A DNA stretch of 64,000 nucleotides from the NCBI GenBank assembly GCA_027943335.1, contig BSBK01000764.1, positions 124,001 to 188,000 of the forward strand, written 5' to 3'. The position numbers and the translations under genes are program-made. This document shows positions 1-12,051 of the stretch, one piece after another (position 1 is the first letter of the stretch; each line of letters opens with the position of its first letter). The notes beneath the pieces were generated by a model, which worked only from the letters and a program-made list of their open reading frames with translations, was not told where the DNA came from and did not search any database. This stretch comes from Chamaecyparis obtusa (lineage: Eukaryota > Streptophyta > Pinopsida > Cupressales > Cupressaceae).

Positions 1-861
1 TTTATTGATAAATATTTAGCAACAAAGTTAATCTTTACTAATTATTGGCATCATGAGTTTTTAGTTCTCATAGTTATAGGAAATAATTATGGTTTGCAGA
101 TCTCGCCAATAACGACTGTTAGAAGAAATACAGTATTACATTCTTTTGCAAATTGTAAGTGTTTAATAAGACTTTATAGGAGAGTGTCTATTTATTATGT
201 TTTTCTTAAATCTTAAGTTTCAGTCAAAAAGGTCTCTAGCTAGTTGCCTAGTTTTTTTATTCAAAATATTTTTGTTTTCCAAAATTTCAAAACATTATAT
301 AATATTATTATTATAAAATGCATAGATTGACAAACTACAATTTTACTATAATAGTAATAGCCAGAGATCACCGCCTTCCAAAACTCTCCGCTTTTCTTGA
401 GAAACTGAAATATCAGCAATATGATGAGGAAAATGAGAACATAAATTATGTCCATTCCCACTAAGAACCATTTTTCTATGAATCCCTTTGACATCAATGA
501 GAATATTTCCAACACACATATATGTGATTTTTTAAATGTTTTTGAACCAACCCAAAACAAACCCAATCCCTAAAAATATTTCAACCAAATCCATGAACCA
601 AACCACTGAACTCAAACCAGTACCAAGACAGGGAATTTACCTATTTTTGTGCAAATTGTAAGCATTTAATAAAACATTAGTTCAATATATGACCATAGTA
701 ATTTTGTTCTTTGATCTGTCATATTGCAATCTCCATTGCAATGGTGGGCACAATCAATCTTCTTTTGGAATGTTTTACAATTTTCTTCTGTATATTTCAG
801 ATTTTATACTCCATTATGGGGATATAATCTAGCGGACTGAAATATGCAGCAATTGTGGTTG
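1..861. other. Anonymous AT-rich flank, no gene seen
   Basis: I see no coding region, RNA gene or LTR terminus here. Two short similar stretches occur (near 150-175 and 652-675, both reading like gcaaattgtaag followed by tttaataa), hinting at an old repeat, but nothing can be named. This is the left flank of element A; the last bases before it are the TTCTC target duplication. Confidence 0.5.
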
Positions 862-1038
862 TTCTCTGTAATGTCCCCACTTTCTTGAGCATCAAAGTTT
901 GAGGGATTGGCCTATTTCGTGACCCTCGTAGGCTAATCAGTTGGATAGGGGGCCTCGGTTGGTTGAGCCAAAGGTTGTTTTTCCACTCAAGTAGTCGGCA
1001 CAGTTCAGGTTTGCTCTTCGTTCAAGGCAGATTGACAA

Positions 1039-1058
1039 ACTTACTATTTATAGTAAGT
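1039..1058 (+). promoter_or_regulatory. LTR palindrome with MEF2-type core (copy 1, A)
   Basis: The sequence is ACTTACTATTTATAGTAAGT: perfect 9-bp arms around TT. The central CTATTTATAG fits CTA(A/T)4TAG. A regulatory role is inferred. Confidence 0.6.
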
Positions 1059-1161
1059 TACTACTTTGGGATAGCCAGAGTTGCTATTCTTTAGTAGGGC
1101 ACCTAGATAGTTTGCTAGCAATGTGGAGTTGTGGTGACATTGACAGAGCTTCAATATTGGG

Positions 1162-1181
1162 ACTTACTATTTATAGTAAGT
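1162..1181 (+). promoter_or_regulatory. LTR palindrome with MEF2-type core (copy 2, A)
   Basis: This is a second perfect copy in the same LTR, 123 bp after the first, and is also kept in the 3' LTR. Confidence 0.6.
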
Positions 1182-1274
1182 CAAATTATGATCAGAGTTG
1201 TTTCTTGGTAGGAGCACCCAGACTCATGGTATGCACTGTGATTGACTCATTTGTCAGTTGCCTCAGTTTGAGGG

Positions 1275-1294
1275 ACTTACTGTTTATTGTAAGT
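1275..1294 (+). promoter_or_regulatory. Degenerate third palindrome copy (A)
   Basis: It reads ACTTACTGTTTATTGTAAGT. The arms remain but the core no longer fits CTA(A/T)4TAG. This segment is deleted in the 3' LTR of A. Confidence 0.45.
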
Positions 1295-1655
1295 CAGTTT
1301 TGATTAGTTACCACTTTTAGCAAGGCACTTGGGTGATAATCCCTGTCAATAAAATTATGGCATTTGGTGTGGTACTTTCGGAAGGGTACTAAGCTATTAA
1401 TTCAAATGATGTTATTAATTGAATTCATTTAATTAATAACTATATCAGCTAATTAATAAGTACCAAGTGAATTAATGCTTATTTTAAAAGTGCATTTCAT
1501 ATGCCTAAGTTATGGGGGGAATATAATTATTTACTATATCTCAAATGTTCCAAAAGCTTTTACATCAAAAGCAAATATGTTAAAAAAGGCTAAGTGGTGT
1601 TTTAAGTTATGTGAAGTGTGAATTTGAAGCTAGCTGGCAGATTCATAATGAGAGT

Positions 1656-1663
1656 TATAAAAG
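1656..1663 (+). promoter_or_regulatory. Probable TATA box of LTR A
   Basis: TATAAAAG lies about 790 nt into the LTR. The same box is kept in the 3' LTR (26758-26765) and in the LTRs of C (18554-18561 and 23152-23159). The assignment rests on the motif and its conservation between otherwise different LTRs. Confidence 0.5.
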
Positions 1664-2548
1664 CCTTCACATAAGGAAATCAATTCATTCTTGATGCATT
1701 TGTTATTTGTGTTTGGGTGAAGAGAAATTTGGAACAAGGGTTTCAAATTTTGTTCCAATTAGAGCCAACATTGTGCCATGAATTGTGATTGTATGTGTGA
1801 TGTATTCCAGCTATTTTCATCAAGGAATTAATATAGAGACAGAGGTTGGTATTTATTGCAGATTGAAGACTCCATTAATGGCAGACATGTAGCTCTTATG
1901 TGCAGCCATTAATATCAAGTTTCAAGTTTTTAATTTGCTGCTACAGTGCCCGCGTGGACAGTAACACTACAATACCGTGAACAGTAAAATGCCTAGGGTT
2001 TGGGCTCCAAATCACCTCTGTTTGTGGCGGCTGGGTTAGATATCACTTGAAGCAACATAATATCTTGGGAAAAGTCATCCATTTGGCTGTAACATAATAT
2101 TTGGGGTTTCACAGGCTTCATACAATTCTAGGTCTTTTAATCAGGCTTTGTATTTGCCTTCCTAGTTGTTAAGTTTCAATCCTTTAGCATATATATCAGA
2201 TTGTATATGGAATTGCGTTGATGCATTGCAATATGGTTGAATCATTGTGAATACTCATTGCTGTTGTAGCTTTTATATTTCAAGCATTTTCCTTATTTCC
2301 CATATCTGGAATCAAAACCAAAGAAAGCAGATATATCTCAAAATAAAAAATAAAAACATGTTCCAAATCAAAACACAACAATATTAGTCATTGGCAAAGC
2401 AAATTTGGTGTTGGTAAAGTTTGAACCAGCAAGGTTCTTTATAGTGATATCAGAGCTTGCATGCAAAGTGTTTGACCAAATGTCAAACATCCAAAATTAA
2501 ACCACAGTCCACTGTTTGTCAGAGTTAGAACCCCATGGGTTCTTACAA

Positions 2549-2560
2549 TGGTATCAGAGT
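2549..2560 (+). other. Primer-binding site of A (tRNA-iMet)
   Basis: TGGTATCAGAGT begins one base after the LTR end and matches the 3' end of plant initiator tRNA-Met, with one mismatch at the last base. Confidence 0.85.
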
Positions 2561-2621
2561 GGTTTCCTGCAATCTTGCAAAGAAGACCTTTTGCATACAG
2601 GACATAAGTATTGTGTAAATC

Positions 2622-4697
2622 ATGGGTAAAACAAGGTCAACAAAATCCATACATGTCCTTATGCCCAAGCTCATGCATGCCTTACGGGATTACAATAGTG
2701 CCTTTCAAGATTACAATAGAAACTTATCTGGGCTTCTTCAACATTTGAAGATTCTGGATCCTTTGTTTGTGAAGAAGGAAAAACCAAGCTCTAATTTAAA
2801 TGATTTTATCTATGCAAGGTAAACAATGGTAAAGAAGGTGGATGTGGAAGTTGAGCCTTTATTCAATGGAGCAACCACTACTATTTCTGATATGCACGAT
2901 GAAGGAGACTCTTCAAAAGGGCATGATGTTATTTTTGATTTGTTTGAGGACTACATTAAATCCCATCATTCTCATGAGATAGGAGCTTGTGATCATGAGA
3001 AAGCTAATAAAAAAATATCCACCATTGTTGACAGCCCTACATCAATTGGTAGTTATGAAGATATGAATGATATGGGTACTGAATTTGTTGACAGCAGTCA
3101 TTTGTTTGAGCCTAGTGATGGTGTTGATGTCAAGGCAAGTGCAGAGGATGTTGTTGGTGTCACCTTGAGTCTTGACTCGCAAGATGGGAGTGTCACTTTT
3201 GAGGATCGCATGGAAACTACGAGCTCTATTAATTCTGATTTCTATGACAGCAGTGAGTTATGTTTGCATCCGCATGAGATAGAAGAGGTTTTATAGGTGG
3301 ATGATGATGGTACTCATGATTTGAGTAACTACTGATGTTATTTATGAGGATGACCCATGCTTCAACAAGTCTGATTTTTCATATCAGACTTTAGAAAATG
3401 ATTCCAAGAATTCATTGGTTGGTGATAGGTCCCAGAATCATGGCTTGCAGGGACTTACAGTTACATGGGAAGTGGGAGTGTGCGAGGAGACTGTTGTAGC
3501 AGAAGCTTCCACTCTATTAGACAAGCCACTTATTGAGGTGCTTAGCAGCAGTACCTCGGTTGTTGATGTGTGTGGAGATGATAGCACACATGATGTTAAT
3601 TGTCATGAGGTGAGCAATGCTAATACAGTTTCATTTCACAATGTGGATTGTGGATTAGAGAGCTTACATGGGAGTCAAGGAGTTTAAAACTTTAAAGACA
3701 TCATTTGATCGGGCCATTGAAGGTGAGTGATAGTCAGATTGCCACAACTATTGAGCATTATGATGCTTCCCATTAGATGTTAGCCATATGTAGTTGGGTA
3801 CTCCTATGTTGGATGAGCATGGTGATAGTGGCATTTCCCTTTTAGAAATCCATTCACTATGAGAAGCTATCAGGATAATGAAACATAATTATTTGCAATT
3901 ATTAGCTGACTGGGACTACCTTCTCGAGTGAGGTTGCATTTGTTGTGCTGCATTGATGGGAAAGGAAGAGGTAACTGAGCTCACTCATGAGCTTGAGGAG
4001 ACTATAGAGATATTGGAGAGCACCCAATTGGCTCTTCAGGAGTTGCAATTACAGTTAGATGAGGTTACCATGGAGTTGAGCTGAGTATAGTCTTCACTAA
4101 CTATAGATTCAGTTCAGCTTCCTATAGTGGCAGTTGGTAATGAGTTGATATCCATGGGTTGTAGTGAGGATGTGGCTACATCAATCACAGATTTAGAAGC
4201 AGTAAACTCACCTGGGATGACTACTTTGGTTGAGAGCTATAGAGAGCCACCTATTGTGTTAGGTTCTCCCGTGATCAACACTTTGTTAGACGATGTTGGA
4301 CAGATTATTCATAGCTCTTGTGTGGAAGTAGTGGATTAACCAAAGAGTTGTGTGTTAGCAGAGGGCACTACTCCATCATTTGCACAGGGGACTGGTACAG
4401 TGTCATCTAGTTGGGAGTACGGCTTTCATGTTGATTTGTTTCCCTCTCTTGAAAGAAAATCAGTTGCTTCATCTCATGCAAGTTTTAGAGGATAGGGTTG
4501 ATTCTATATCATATCATTTCTATACCACAGATACGTTTATTGAGTGCCTGCTTGTGAGTCCAAAGTTGCAGGAGCGACCATTTGGGGTTACTAAGGGTAC
4601 TCTTATTCAAGTTTCTCACGGGATTGAACAACTGGTGGGAGCAATTGTAGATACTTTAACTGCAAAATTTCCTTGCAGAGATTTCTTGGTTGGGTTT
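2622..4697 (+). pseudogene. ORFX of element A, N-terminal and central part (broken)
   Basis: This is an unrecognised retrotransposon ORF, homologous to the copies in B, C and F. The first ATG after the PBS is 2622. A basic, helical N-terminus is followed, after a stop near 2820, by an acidic stretch rich in Asp, Ser and Glu (2826-3296), with characteristic short blocks such as TFEDRMETTSS and YDSSELC. Further pieces are readable at 3415-3687, 3720-4120 (coiled-coil block, several stops), 4127-4339 and 4380-4697 (blocks around KGTLIQV and DFLVGF). Several stops and frameshifts make it non-functional. It continues at 5945 after insertion E1. It is not gag or pol; the function is unknown. Confidence 0.75.
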
Positions 4698-5939
4698 TGA
4701 CACAGGGCAGGTAAGGAGGATCCAATTAAGGACAGTCCAAACATGCAACAAAACACCAACAATGCGGAATAACACAACAAACAATGTTTTCAACCGAATT
4801 TTCATTAACATACCCAACTGTAAGGCCTTCCGGGTTAGGGTCAAATACAAACAAAGTATTTCTGCGATCTTCTAGCTAGTCCAACTCTGAAAACAATCAA
4901 CAATTGATTGAAACCCTAAGGCAGATCTGAACTTGAGCTCACAAGCCTCCAAGCAATCTCCTTGTCTCCAAGCATGCAAACCACTAGCTCTGATACCACC
5001 TGACGCAGGACAGGTAAGGAAGATCCAATTAAGGACAGTCCAAACATGAGGCAAAACACCAACAATGCAGAATAACACAACAAACAATGTTTTCAACTAA
5101 ATTTTCATTAACATGTCCGACTATAAGGCCTTTCGGATTAGGGCCAAATGCAAACAAAGTATTTCTGCAATCTTCCAGCTAGTCCAGCTCTGAAAACAAT
5201 CAGCAACTGATGGAAACCCTAAGGCAGATCTGAAATTGAGCTCACAAGCCTCCAAGAAATCTCCTTGTCTCCAAGCATGCAAACCATTAGCTCTGCTATT
5301 ACAAACTATCAGATAACAATCTGACCTTCAAGATCTCGCAGGATCCAGATCTAATCTTCTATCTCCTTCACTGAATGACTCCAAATCTACTACCTAAACA
5401 ACTACCCAAACACTCCTTAAATACTAATCTTTAGCCACAAGTTGGCCGGAAGAAACAACTAACTCCTAAGCCAAGTCAGCTCCTATTACAAACAAATATT
5501 AAATGCAACAATAGTCGGCTCTCAAATAGCCTTACAAACATTTAATTCTCCATGTTGGCCTCTAGATCCACATAGGAGCATACAACAAAAGCTACCAACA
5601 ATAAATGCACCAAGTCGGCCAACCAAATCTCCAAGAACTCTAGTCGGTAAACCAGAACTACCGAGCACCAGAGAAACAACCAACCACCAGTGAAACAACC
5701 GACCATGCCAAGCAACATCAAGCAACACAGGCATTGCCGAGCAAGCACGTCAACCGAGTACCACAGGCACCGCCGAGTACAAGTTCCACCAAGCGCAAGA
5801 GGTTTCATCGAGTTCCTTCAACGACGAAGCTTCCTTCAATAACGGAGACCGTCGGTTAAAGTTGCAACCGAGGAACACAGAACCAAATCAACACACCACC
5901 ATGCAGATTTGTCAAGTACCCTAGAATGCCCCTGCATCA
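4698..5939 (-). mobile_element. Element E1: rearranged LTR element (H family) inserted in A
   Basis: It is flanked by a perfect GGTTT duplication (4693-4697 and 5940-5944). On the minus strand it reads: a full LTR (5939 to 5001, TGATGC...GCGTCA), the PBS TGGTATCAGAGC (4998-4987), then directly the last ~295 bp of a second LTR. Its LTR is homologous to those of H (37340-38268 and 40230-41159). All internal coding sequence is gone. The join shares CAGAGCTA between the PBS end and an internal LTR site, pointing to deletion through short homology. Confidence 0.87.
5001..5939 (-). repeat. Full LTR of E1
   Basis: 939 bp, bounded by TGATGC...GCGTCA on the minus strand, and colinear with the 929-930 bp LTRs of element H. 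Confidence 0.85.
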
Positions 5940-5944
5940 GGTTT

Positions 5945-6223
5945 GCAGGGAGGGTTACCAAAGACCTTACTCAATCAGTTGTTTAGGGTCAAAGGTTGGA
6001 GCCACCTCCGAAATCTCGAGTTTTCAGTGATGTGCCCTCAACCAAGATAGGAGCGTTTTACCGAAACTATACAGTGAGGAGTGCTCATCATTTTTCTTTT
6101 GATTCGCATGTAGAGGACTTGGTTATGCATCGATGTGGATTGGCTCCAGGATTATAGCATCAGCTTCAATTAATGGAGTTACTAACTGCAAGTTGGTGGC
6201 AGACTACTTGAAGATTCAATATA
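5945..6223 (+). pseudogene. ORFX of element A, continuation between E1 and B
   Basis: It aligns with 9795-10090 of element B's ORFX: both hold the run corresponding to TQ(S)V/LV...LEPS, then HHFSFDSHVEDLV, and the Cys-Gly-Leu-Ala-Pro block. In-frame stops are present. It is cut at 6223 by the insertion of B and resumes at 11850. Confidence 0.7.
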
Positions 6224-7597
6224 TGTAATATCCCCATTTTGAGCGAGCATTTGAGTTATTAGATTTAGCCTATCACTGGGTCCTTGTAGGCTAATACTGA
6301 TGATTACAGGGCCCTGATGTGAGTTTTGGCCTATTTTGAGGGACTTACTATTTATAGTAAGTCAATAGTTGGTTCCGATGAGTTCAGATGAATTAGAAGA
6401 ATTAAATGATGCTCTCAGTTTTTATTTTCGTCTTCTTGTTTGGGCTCCAAGATTCTTGGAGGGAGCTCTGTTTTTAGAAAGTCACTCCGTTAGGTTCATT
6501 CATCGCCTTTCATCATCAAGAACACACTTGTACTATCAGATTTCGATTCTGATGCTTCTTCAATCATTTTCGCAAGACGGGTGAATTTTGATTATTATTT
6601 AATTAAATTGGCTAAGGTTACTATTTTTATTGGGATTGTATATTGGGCACCTTGGTGTTATAGCTCTTTGGAACTGAGTTGAGAAGTTTTAAATCTTGAG
6701 CACATAAAATAGGGACCCTATGTGTCAAAATAGCATTATTTTAATGAAAGGGTCATTTTCTTCATTAAAGTGGAGGGAAATATAATAGTTTATTATATTT
6801 CAAATGTGCAACCATAAAGCAAGTGGCTTTTAAGTGAAAAGTGTCATTAAGAAGCTATTGAATTAAATATTATATATGCAGCCTTATGAGAATTCGAACC
6901 TCATTCTTGGATATCTTTGTTTCCATTTGGTGGAGAAATTGGTCTTGAGGGTTTGAAGAAATTTCATGGTTGGACGCCATGTCTATGCTTGCACTTTGAG
7001 CCATTCTTGATAATGGCCAATTGTGCCTATTGAACAATGGTTGAATACTAACCTGGGCGGCATTTTGTAAAAGCAACGAATCGCTTGTATGAGCTACGAA
7101 TATGGTCAGCATTCATTCCTACCAAGGGCTGCGTTCATTTACATTGAGTTGGACGTACATAATTTGAAGGGCTGCGTACATAATTTACATATAGGGCCTA
7201 CAACCTATACAAGTAAGGCAGCGTTTTATCTCTTTGAGTTGTGATCTGTCTTAGCAGTGTTTCATCAAAGGTGCATCATTCTGGTTCAAATTTCTAATTC
7301 AAATGTGTTTTTCAGCATTAAGTATATTTGCAAGTAAATTATAATTGCAAATGCAATCAAATTTCTTATTGAATAAAATTGGGATACTTTGTTTGGATTT
7401 AGAATGCAAATAATTTGTTTCATGCATTGTTATATGTTAAGAAATTGCAAAACCATTCAAATACAAACAAACAACATACTTACATTTAGAAATCAGAATT
7501 TGTACATTGCATGCTAAGTGTTTGACAAAATGTCAAACATATAAAAAGTGAAGCAATTTCGTGTTTTTCAAAGTTAGAACTAGCAGGGGTTCTTACA
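6224..7597 (+). repeat. 5' LTR of element B
   Basis: It starts TGTAATATCCCC and ends TTCTTACA (1374 bp). The palindrome lies 118 bp in. It is most similar to the F LTR and clearly different in sequence from the LTRs of A, C and D except for the first ~12 bases and the palindrome. Confidence 0.92.
6342..6361 (+). promoter_or_regulatory. LTR palindrome with MEF2-type core (B 5' LTR)
   Basis: This is a perfect copy of ACTTACTATTTATAGTAAGT. Confidence 0.6.
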
Positions 7598-7598
7598 A

Positions 7599-7610
7599 TG
7601 GTATTAGAGC
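7599..7610 (+). other. Primer-binding site of B
   Basis: TGGTATTAGAGC starts one base after the LTR end; one C-to-T change from the tRNA-iMet complement. Confidence 0.85.
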
Positions 7611-7664
7611 GATTTCATGCCATCCTGTGGGGTTTGGAAACTAGTTCAACATTGTGTCACGGTT

Positions 7665-10425
7665 CAGGAAACAAACAAGTGCCTTGGAAAACGAAATGGA
7701 GAAATTGAGGTGAACACAGGAAAGGCTAAAAGCACAACTTTCAGATTCGGCGACTGTTGACTGGGCAGCTAGTTTTATGGTTTCCTTCTTCAAGAAGTCT
7801 TCCTCACAAAGAATGCAGGAAGAGAAACGAGAGGTTTTCATAGGTGAGACATCCAGAAATCTTCATGATGAATTTTCGGCAGCTACTGATCATACTCTTA
7901 GTAGAACAGCCACTAGTCCTATTTGCACACATGATGTTGGAGACTCTTTATAGGTACATGATGTGTCTGTCTTGTTGGCAGATAGTGGTACTGAGTTTTA
8001 GCATTCCGAGCCTATCAAAATTAGTGACATGGTCTGATTTTCAGGACAGCAGTCCATTATGTGAGCCTGTTGTTGATGTCGTGGATAGTGTGAGAGTGGA
8101 GGATGTTGTAGATACCACTATGGATTCTGACACCTTGGATGATGGTTTTATTTTTGAGGACTGCGAGGAGTATATGAGCTCTAATAGCTCTAATGTTTAT
8201 GACAGCAGTCATAGTGTTAAGTCAGTACAAGAGACAACAGTCCTTTCCTGTATTGAGGATGTGGGCATGGAGCTATCCAGTGACGACACTCATGATGGGA
8301 GTTTTACAGATGAGTTAGGTGCAATAGATTCATGCCACAGTGTAGATGATTCACATGATGACATTGAGTCATGTATGCAACCAGAGTTAGCAGAGGGGTC
8401 TCTCTTAGACAATGTGGACACTAGCATTGTGGATACCTCTGATGTTGAGTGTGAGGATGATGTGTGCTTCAGTGAGTCTAGTCTTTTATATCAAACATTG
8501 AAAGTTGACTTAGCATTATCATCTAATGGTGGTGGGTCCCAAAATCCTTTTTTATAGGGACTCACAGATGAGGATGGGAAGCATGTGAGTTGCAGGAGTT
8601 TCTTACAATGAGGGCTTCCACATCTTCAGATTAGGTTACTTCTTCGGTGACTCATGAGGATGACTCTACCTGCAGTGAGTCATGCTTGATTTATTTGACC
8701 CTAGGAGAGAACTTTGAGTTGTTGTGAGTGAGGATGGGTCCCAAGATTTGGATTGTCATGTGGTTACAAAGGATGTGGTAGCTGAGGATTGTGATGAGTC
8801 AGATTCAACAGTAGCTTCCTTGGGGGTAGATGAGGATGAGCCCAATGTCAATACTCAGTTGGTAGATGGGTGCTTAGATGATAGTACATAGAGATACGAT
8901 GATCTTGAGGGGAGTTTGTTGGATACAACTTCCTTCCATAGTGTGGAGAGTGCAGTTGAGATTGTACATAGGAGGGCCGTTGTGCAGAGACATCATGTGA
9001 CTAGCCAATTGAGAGTCGGCGAGAGAGACATTACTTCTACTCTTGAGCATTTTGATGCCGCTCATCAGCTGTTAGCAGTACACTTATGGGGTGCTCCTAT
9101 GGCAGTTGAGCATGGCGGTCACTACCTTTCATTGACAGAGATTCATTCCTTGCGGGACGCTGTCAGGATTTTGAGACAGAACTATTTACAGTTGGTAGCT
9201 GACCGAGATCACCTAGTTGAGTGGGCGAGTACGGCATATGAGGCATTGATGCTCAGGGAAGAGAAGGTGAGTGAGCTTACGCACGAGCTCACAACGACTT
9301 CTGAGGCTTTAGAGGGCACTCAGTGGTCTCTTCAGGAGTTGCAGTTGTAGTTGGGAGAGATGACTATGGAGTTGGAGCGGATGCAGTCTTTGAAAGCCAT
9401 AGATCTAGTTCAATTGCATATAGTGGTGGTTGGTGGTGAGTTAGATTCCACAGTTGGTAGTGATGGATGTGTTGGAGACAGAGTTACATCCATCCTTGAG
9501 ACAGATGCAGTAGACATATTGGAGGTGAGTGCTTCAGTGGAGTATTTTAGAGAGAGTTTCAGAGGGAGCAGCCATGGGTTGCAGGGGAACAGGTTGATGC
9601 TTCTTCATATAATTTCTATTGCACGAAGTCTTTCATGGAGTACTTGCTTGAGAGTCCGATTTTGCGGGAAGGGCCCTTTGGGACTTCTGCGGGTACTCTC
9701 ATCTGAGTTCTCGTGGTATTCAGCTGTTACTGGGAAAGATTGTAGATACCTTGACTACAATGCTTCCTCACAAGGATTTTGTGGTTGGGTTTACTAAGAG
9801 GGTTTCCCATGATCCTACCCAATTAGTTGTATAGAGTCAAGGATTGGAGCCATCTCTTGATACGCGGTTATTTTTTCATGAGCCTCTAACAGAGATTGGA
9901 GGATTTCACCATGATTACATAGTGAGAAGTACTGATCATTTCTCTTTTGATCCACCGGTTGAGGATTTCGTTGCACGTCGGTGTGGGTTGGCTCCTAGGT
10001 TGTATCATCCTTTATGGAAAGGGTTTTGTCCAACTACAGTTGATGGAGTTAGTTACTACAAGTTAGCAGGAGGTGACTTGCAGGGGCAGCATATCTATGA
10101 TGATTTTGCAGAGGGTGGATATCTAGGATATGAGAGTACTTGTCCCTGTTGCACAGATGGACTACATACACAAAGCAGATTCGTAGGATGTGCGGGGAGA
10201 TTTGATCTATCAGTTGATATTGGACATTCATTCTTTCTGGTTGTGGATGGATGTGAGTTACGTCTCTACTGGGATCCAAATAGAGATAGGCTTAGCACTG
10301 TGGATTTGTTGAGTCGCCATCGTTGGCATGGTGACAGTATGTTCAGGATAGCTCTATGGATAGAGTTATTATCACAAGAGTATGTAGATGATGTTAGAGA
10401 TATTACACTTTTCCTTCGGATCTAG
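7665..10425 (+). pseudogene. ORFX of element B (broken, about 920 codons)
   Basis: This retrotransposon-borne ORF of unknown function is not recognisable as gag, pol or env. The original start seems lost: the frame reads in at about 7665 with a helical N-terminus resembling that of copy C (blocks LENEMEKLR and QLSDSATVD). The acidic Asp/Ser/Cys section runs to about 8560, with repeated DSSH, DDIES and SIVDTSD-like phrases. A block around HHVTSQLRV and DITSTLEHFD (about 8995-9060) is followed by a coiled coil (about 9130-9350). Further blocks are YLLESP...GTL (shifted frame near 9640-9700), then 9844-10425 with YHPLWKGF, CPCC-x-DGLHTQ and a hydrophobic FFLVVDG stretch. Stops occur at 8555, 9348 and elsewhere. 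Confidence 0.75.
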
Positions 10426-10454
10426 GTGGACCGACATATGCCTTTGGTTCAAGT

Positions 10455-10476
10455 GATTTCTTGAGGACAAGGAATC
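10455..10476 (+). promoter_or_regulatory. Pre-PPT hairpin (B)
   Basis: Arms GATTTCTTG and CAAGGAATC surround loop AGGA. Compared with other copies both paired bases at arm position 5 have changed (G:C to U:G), so pairing as RNA is kept. The purine-rich tract GAGGGAGGAC follows, directly before the 3' LTR. Confidence 0.6.
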
Positions 10477-10488
10477 TCGAGGGAGGAC

Positions 10489-11849
10489 TATAATATCCCC
10501 ATTTTGAGCGAGCATTTGAGTTATAAGATTTAGCATATCACTGGGTCCTTGTAGGCTAATACTACTGATTAGAGAGCCCTGATATGGGTTTTGGCCTATT
10601 TTGAGGGACTTACTATTTATAGTAAGTCAATAGTTGGTTCCGATGAGCTCAGATGAATTATAAGAATTAAATGATGCTCTCAGTTTTTATATTCAGCTTC
10701 CAGTTTGGGCTCTAAGATTCTTGGAGGGAGCATCTATTTTTAGAAAGTCACTCGATCAGGTTCATTCATCGCCTTTCATCATCAGGATCACACTTGTTCT
10801 ATCATATTTCGATTTTGATGCTTCTTCAATAATTTTCGCAAGACAGGTGAATTTTGATTATTATTTAATTAAATTGGCTAAGGTTGCTATTTTTATTGGG
10901 ATTGTATATTGGGCACCTTGGTGTTATAGCTCTTTGAAACCGGGTTGGGAAGTTTTAATTCTTGAGCACATAAAATAGGGACCCTGTGTCAGAATAGCAT
11001 TATTTTAATGAAAGGATCATTTTCTTCATTAAAGTGGAGGGAAATATAATTATTTATTATATTTCAAATGTACAACCATAAAGCAAGTGGCTTTTAAGTG
11101 AAAAGTGTCACTGAGAAGCTATTGAATTAAATATTATATATGCAACCTTATGAGAATTCGAACCTCATTCTTGGATATCTTTGTTTGCATTTTGTAGAGA
11201 AATTGGTCTTGAGGGTTTGAAGAAATTTCATGGTTGGACGCCATGTCTGTGCTTGCACTTTGAGCCATTCTTGATAATGGTGAATTGTGCCTACCAGTGG
11301 TTCATAACTAACCTGGGGGACATTTGCTAGGAGCAACGAATCGCTTTTATGAGCTTCGAATATGGTCAACATTCATTCCTACCAAGGGCTGCGTTCATTT
11401 ACATTGAGCTAGGCGTACATAATTTGCAGGACCGGATACATAATTTACATATAGGGCCGATGACCTATACTAGAAAGGCAGTGTTTTATCTCTTTGAGCT
11501 GCGATCTGTCTTAGCAGCATTTCATGAAAGGTGCATCATTTTGGTTCAAATTTGTAATTCAAATGTAGTTTTCAGCATCGAGTATATTTGCAAGTAAATT
11601 ATAATTGCAAATGCAATCAGATTTCTTATTGAATAAAATTGGGATACTTTGTTTGGATTTATAGTTTGTTTCATGCATTGTTATATGTTAAGAAATTGCA
11701 AAACCATTCAAATACAAACAAACAAACATACTTACATTCAGAAATCAGAATTTGTACATTGCATGCTAAGTGTTTGACAAAATGTCAAACATATAAAAAG
11801 TGAAGCAATTTGGTGTTTGTCAAAGTTAGAACCAACATGGGTTCTTACA
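10489..11849 (+). repeat. 3' LTR of element B
   Basis: It starts TATAATATCCCC (terminal TG mutated to TA) and ends TTCTTACA; 1361 bp, aligned with 6224-7597. Confidence 0.92.
10608..10627 (+). promoter_or_regulatory. LTR palindrome with MEF2-type core (B 3' LTR)
   Basis: Perfect copy. Confidence 0.6.
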
Positions 11850-12051
11850 GTATATCTATGGTAGTTTAGCAGAGGATGAATATCGTGGTTGTGATACAAA
11901 CACCCTAGGGAGTTCTTATCTTTGTAGTTCAGTTGGATTCCACACCCATGGGGGATGGGTAGAGTGTAGAGAGGTTTGGTGTAGCAGATGTTTCCAAATA
12001 TTCTTACCTCCTAATGATGGATGGATGTGAGGGTCGTTTATACTAGGATCC
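11850..12051 (+). pseudogene. ORFX of element A, segment between B and D
   Basis: It resumes element A's ORFX after B. It corresponds to about 10098-10275 of copy B (blocks near the Cys-rich His-Thr segment, then DGCE and LYW/LY.DP). It ends in ...ggatcc, where D inserted. Confidence 0.65.

Larger units (their letters stand above)
867..2547 (+). repeat. 5' LTR of element A
   Basis: It starts TGTAATGTCCCCAC and ends TTCTTACA, directly before the primer-binding site. It contains three copies of the ACTTAC...GTAAGT palindrome (the third is degenerate) and a TATA box near 1656. It aligns along its length with 26047-27735. Confidence 0.93.
6224..11849 (+). mobile_element. Element B: ORFX-bearing LTR retrotransposon inside A
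   Basis: LTRs lie at 6224-7597 and 10489-11849. The flanks are ATATA (6219-6223) and GTATA (11850-11854), a duplication with one mismatch. Removing B rejoins element A's ORFX at the point corresponding to the block encoded near 10098 (cagcatatctatgatg), which independently confirms the ends. The internal region is one broken ORFX with no gag-pol. Confidence 0.9.

Noticed and set aside
5522..5808. Overlapping minus-strand frames of 70-88 codons
   Set aside because: They lie inside the E1 LTR, and equivalent frames appear in the H LTRs. They are by-products of LTR sequence, with no motif.
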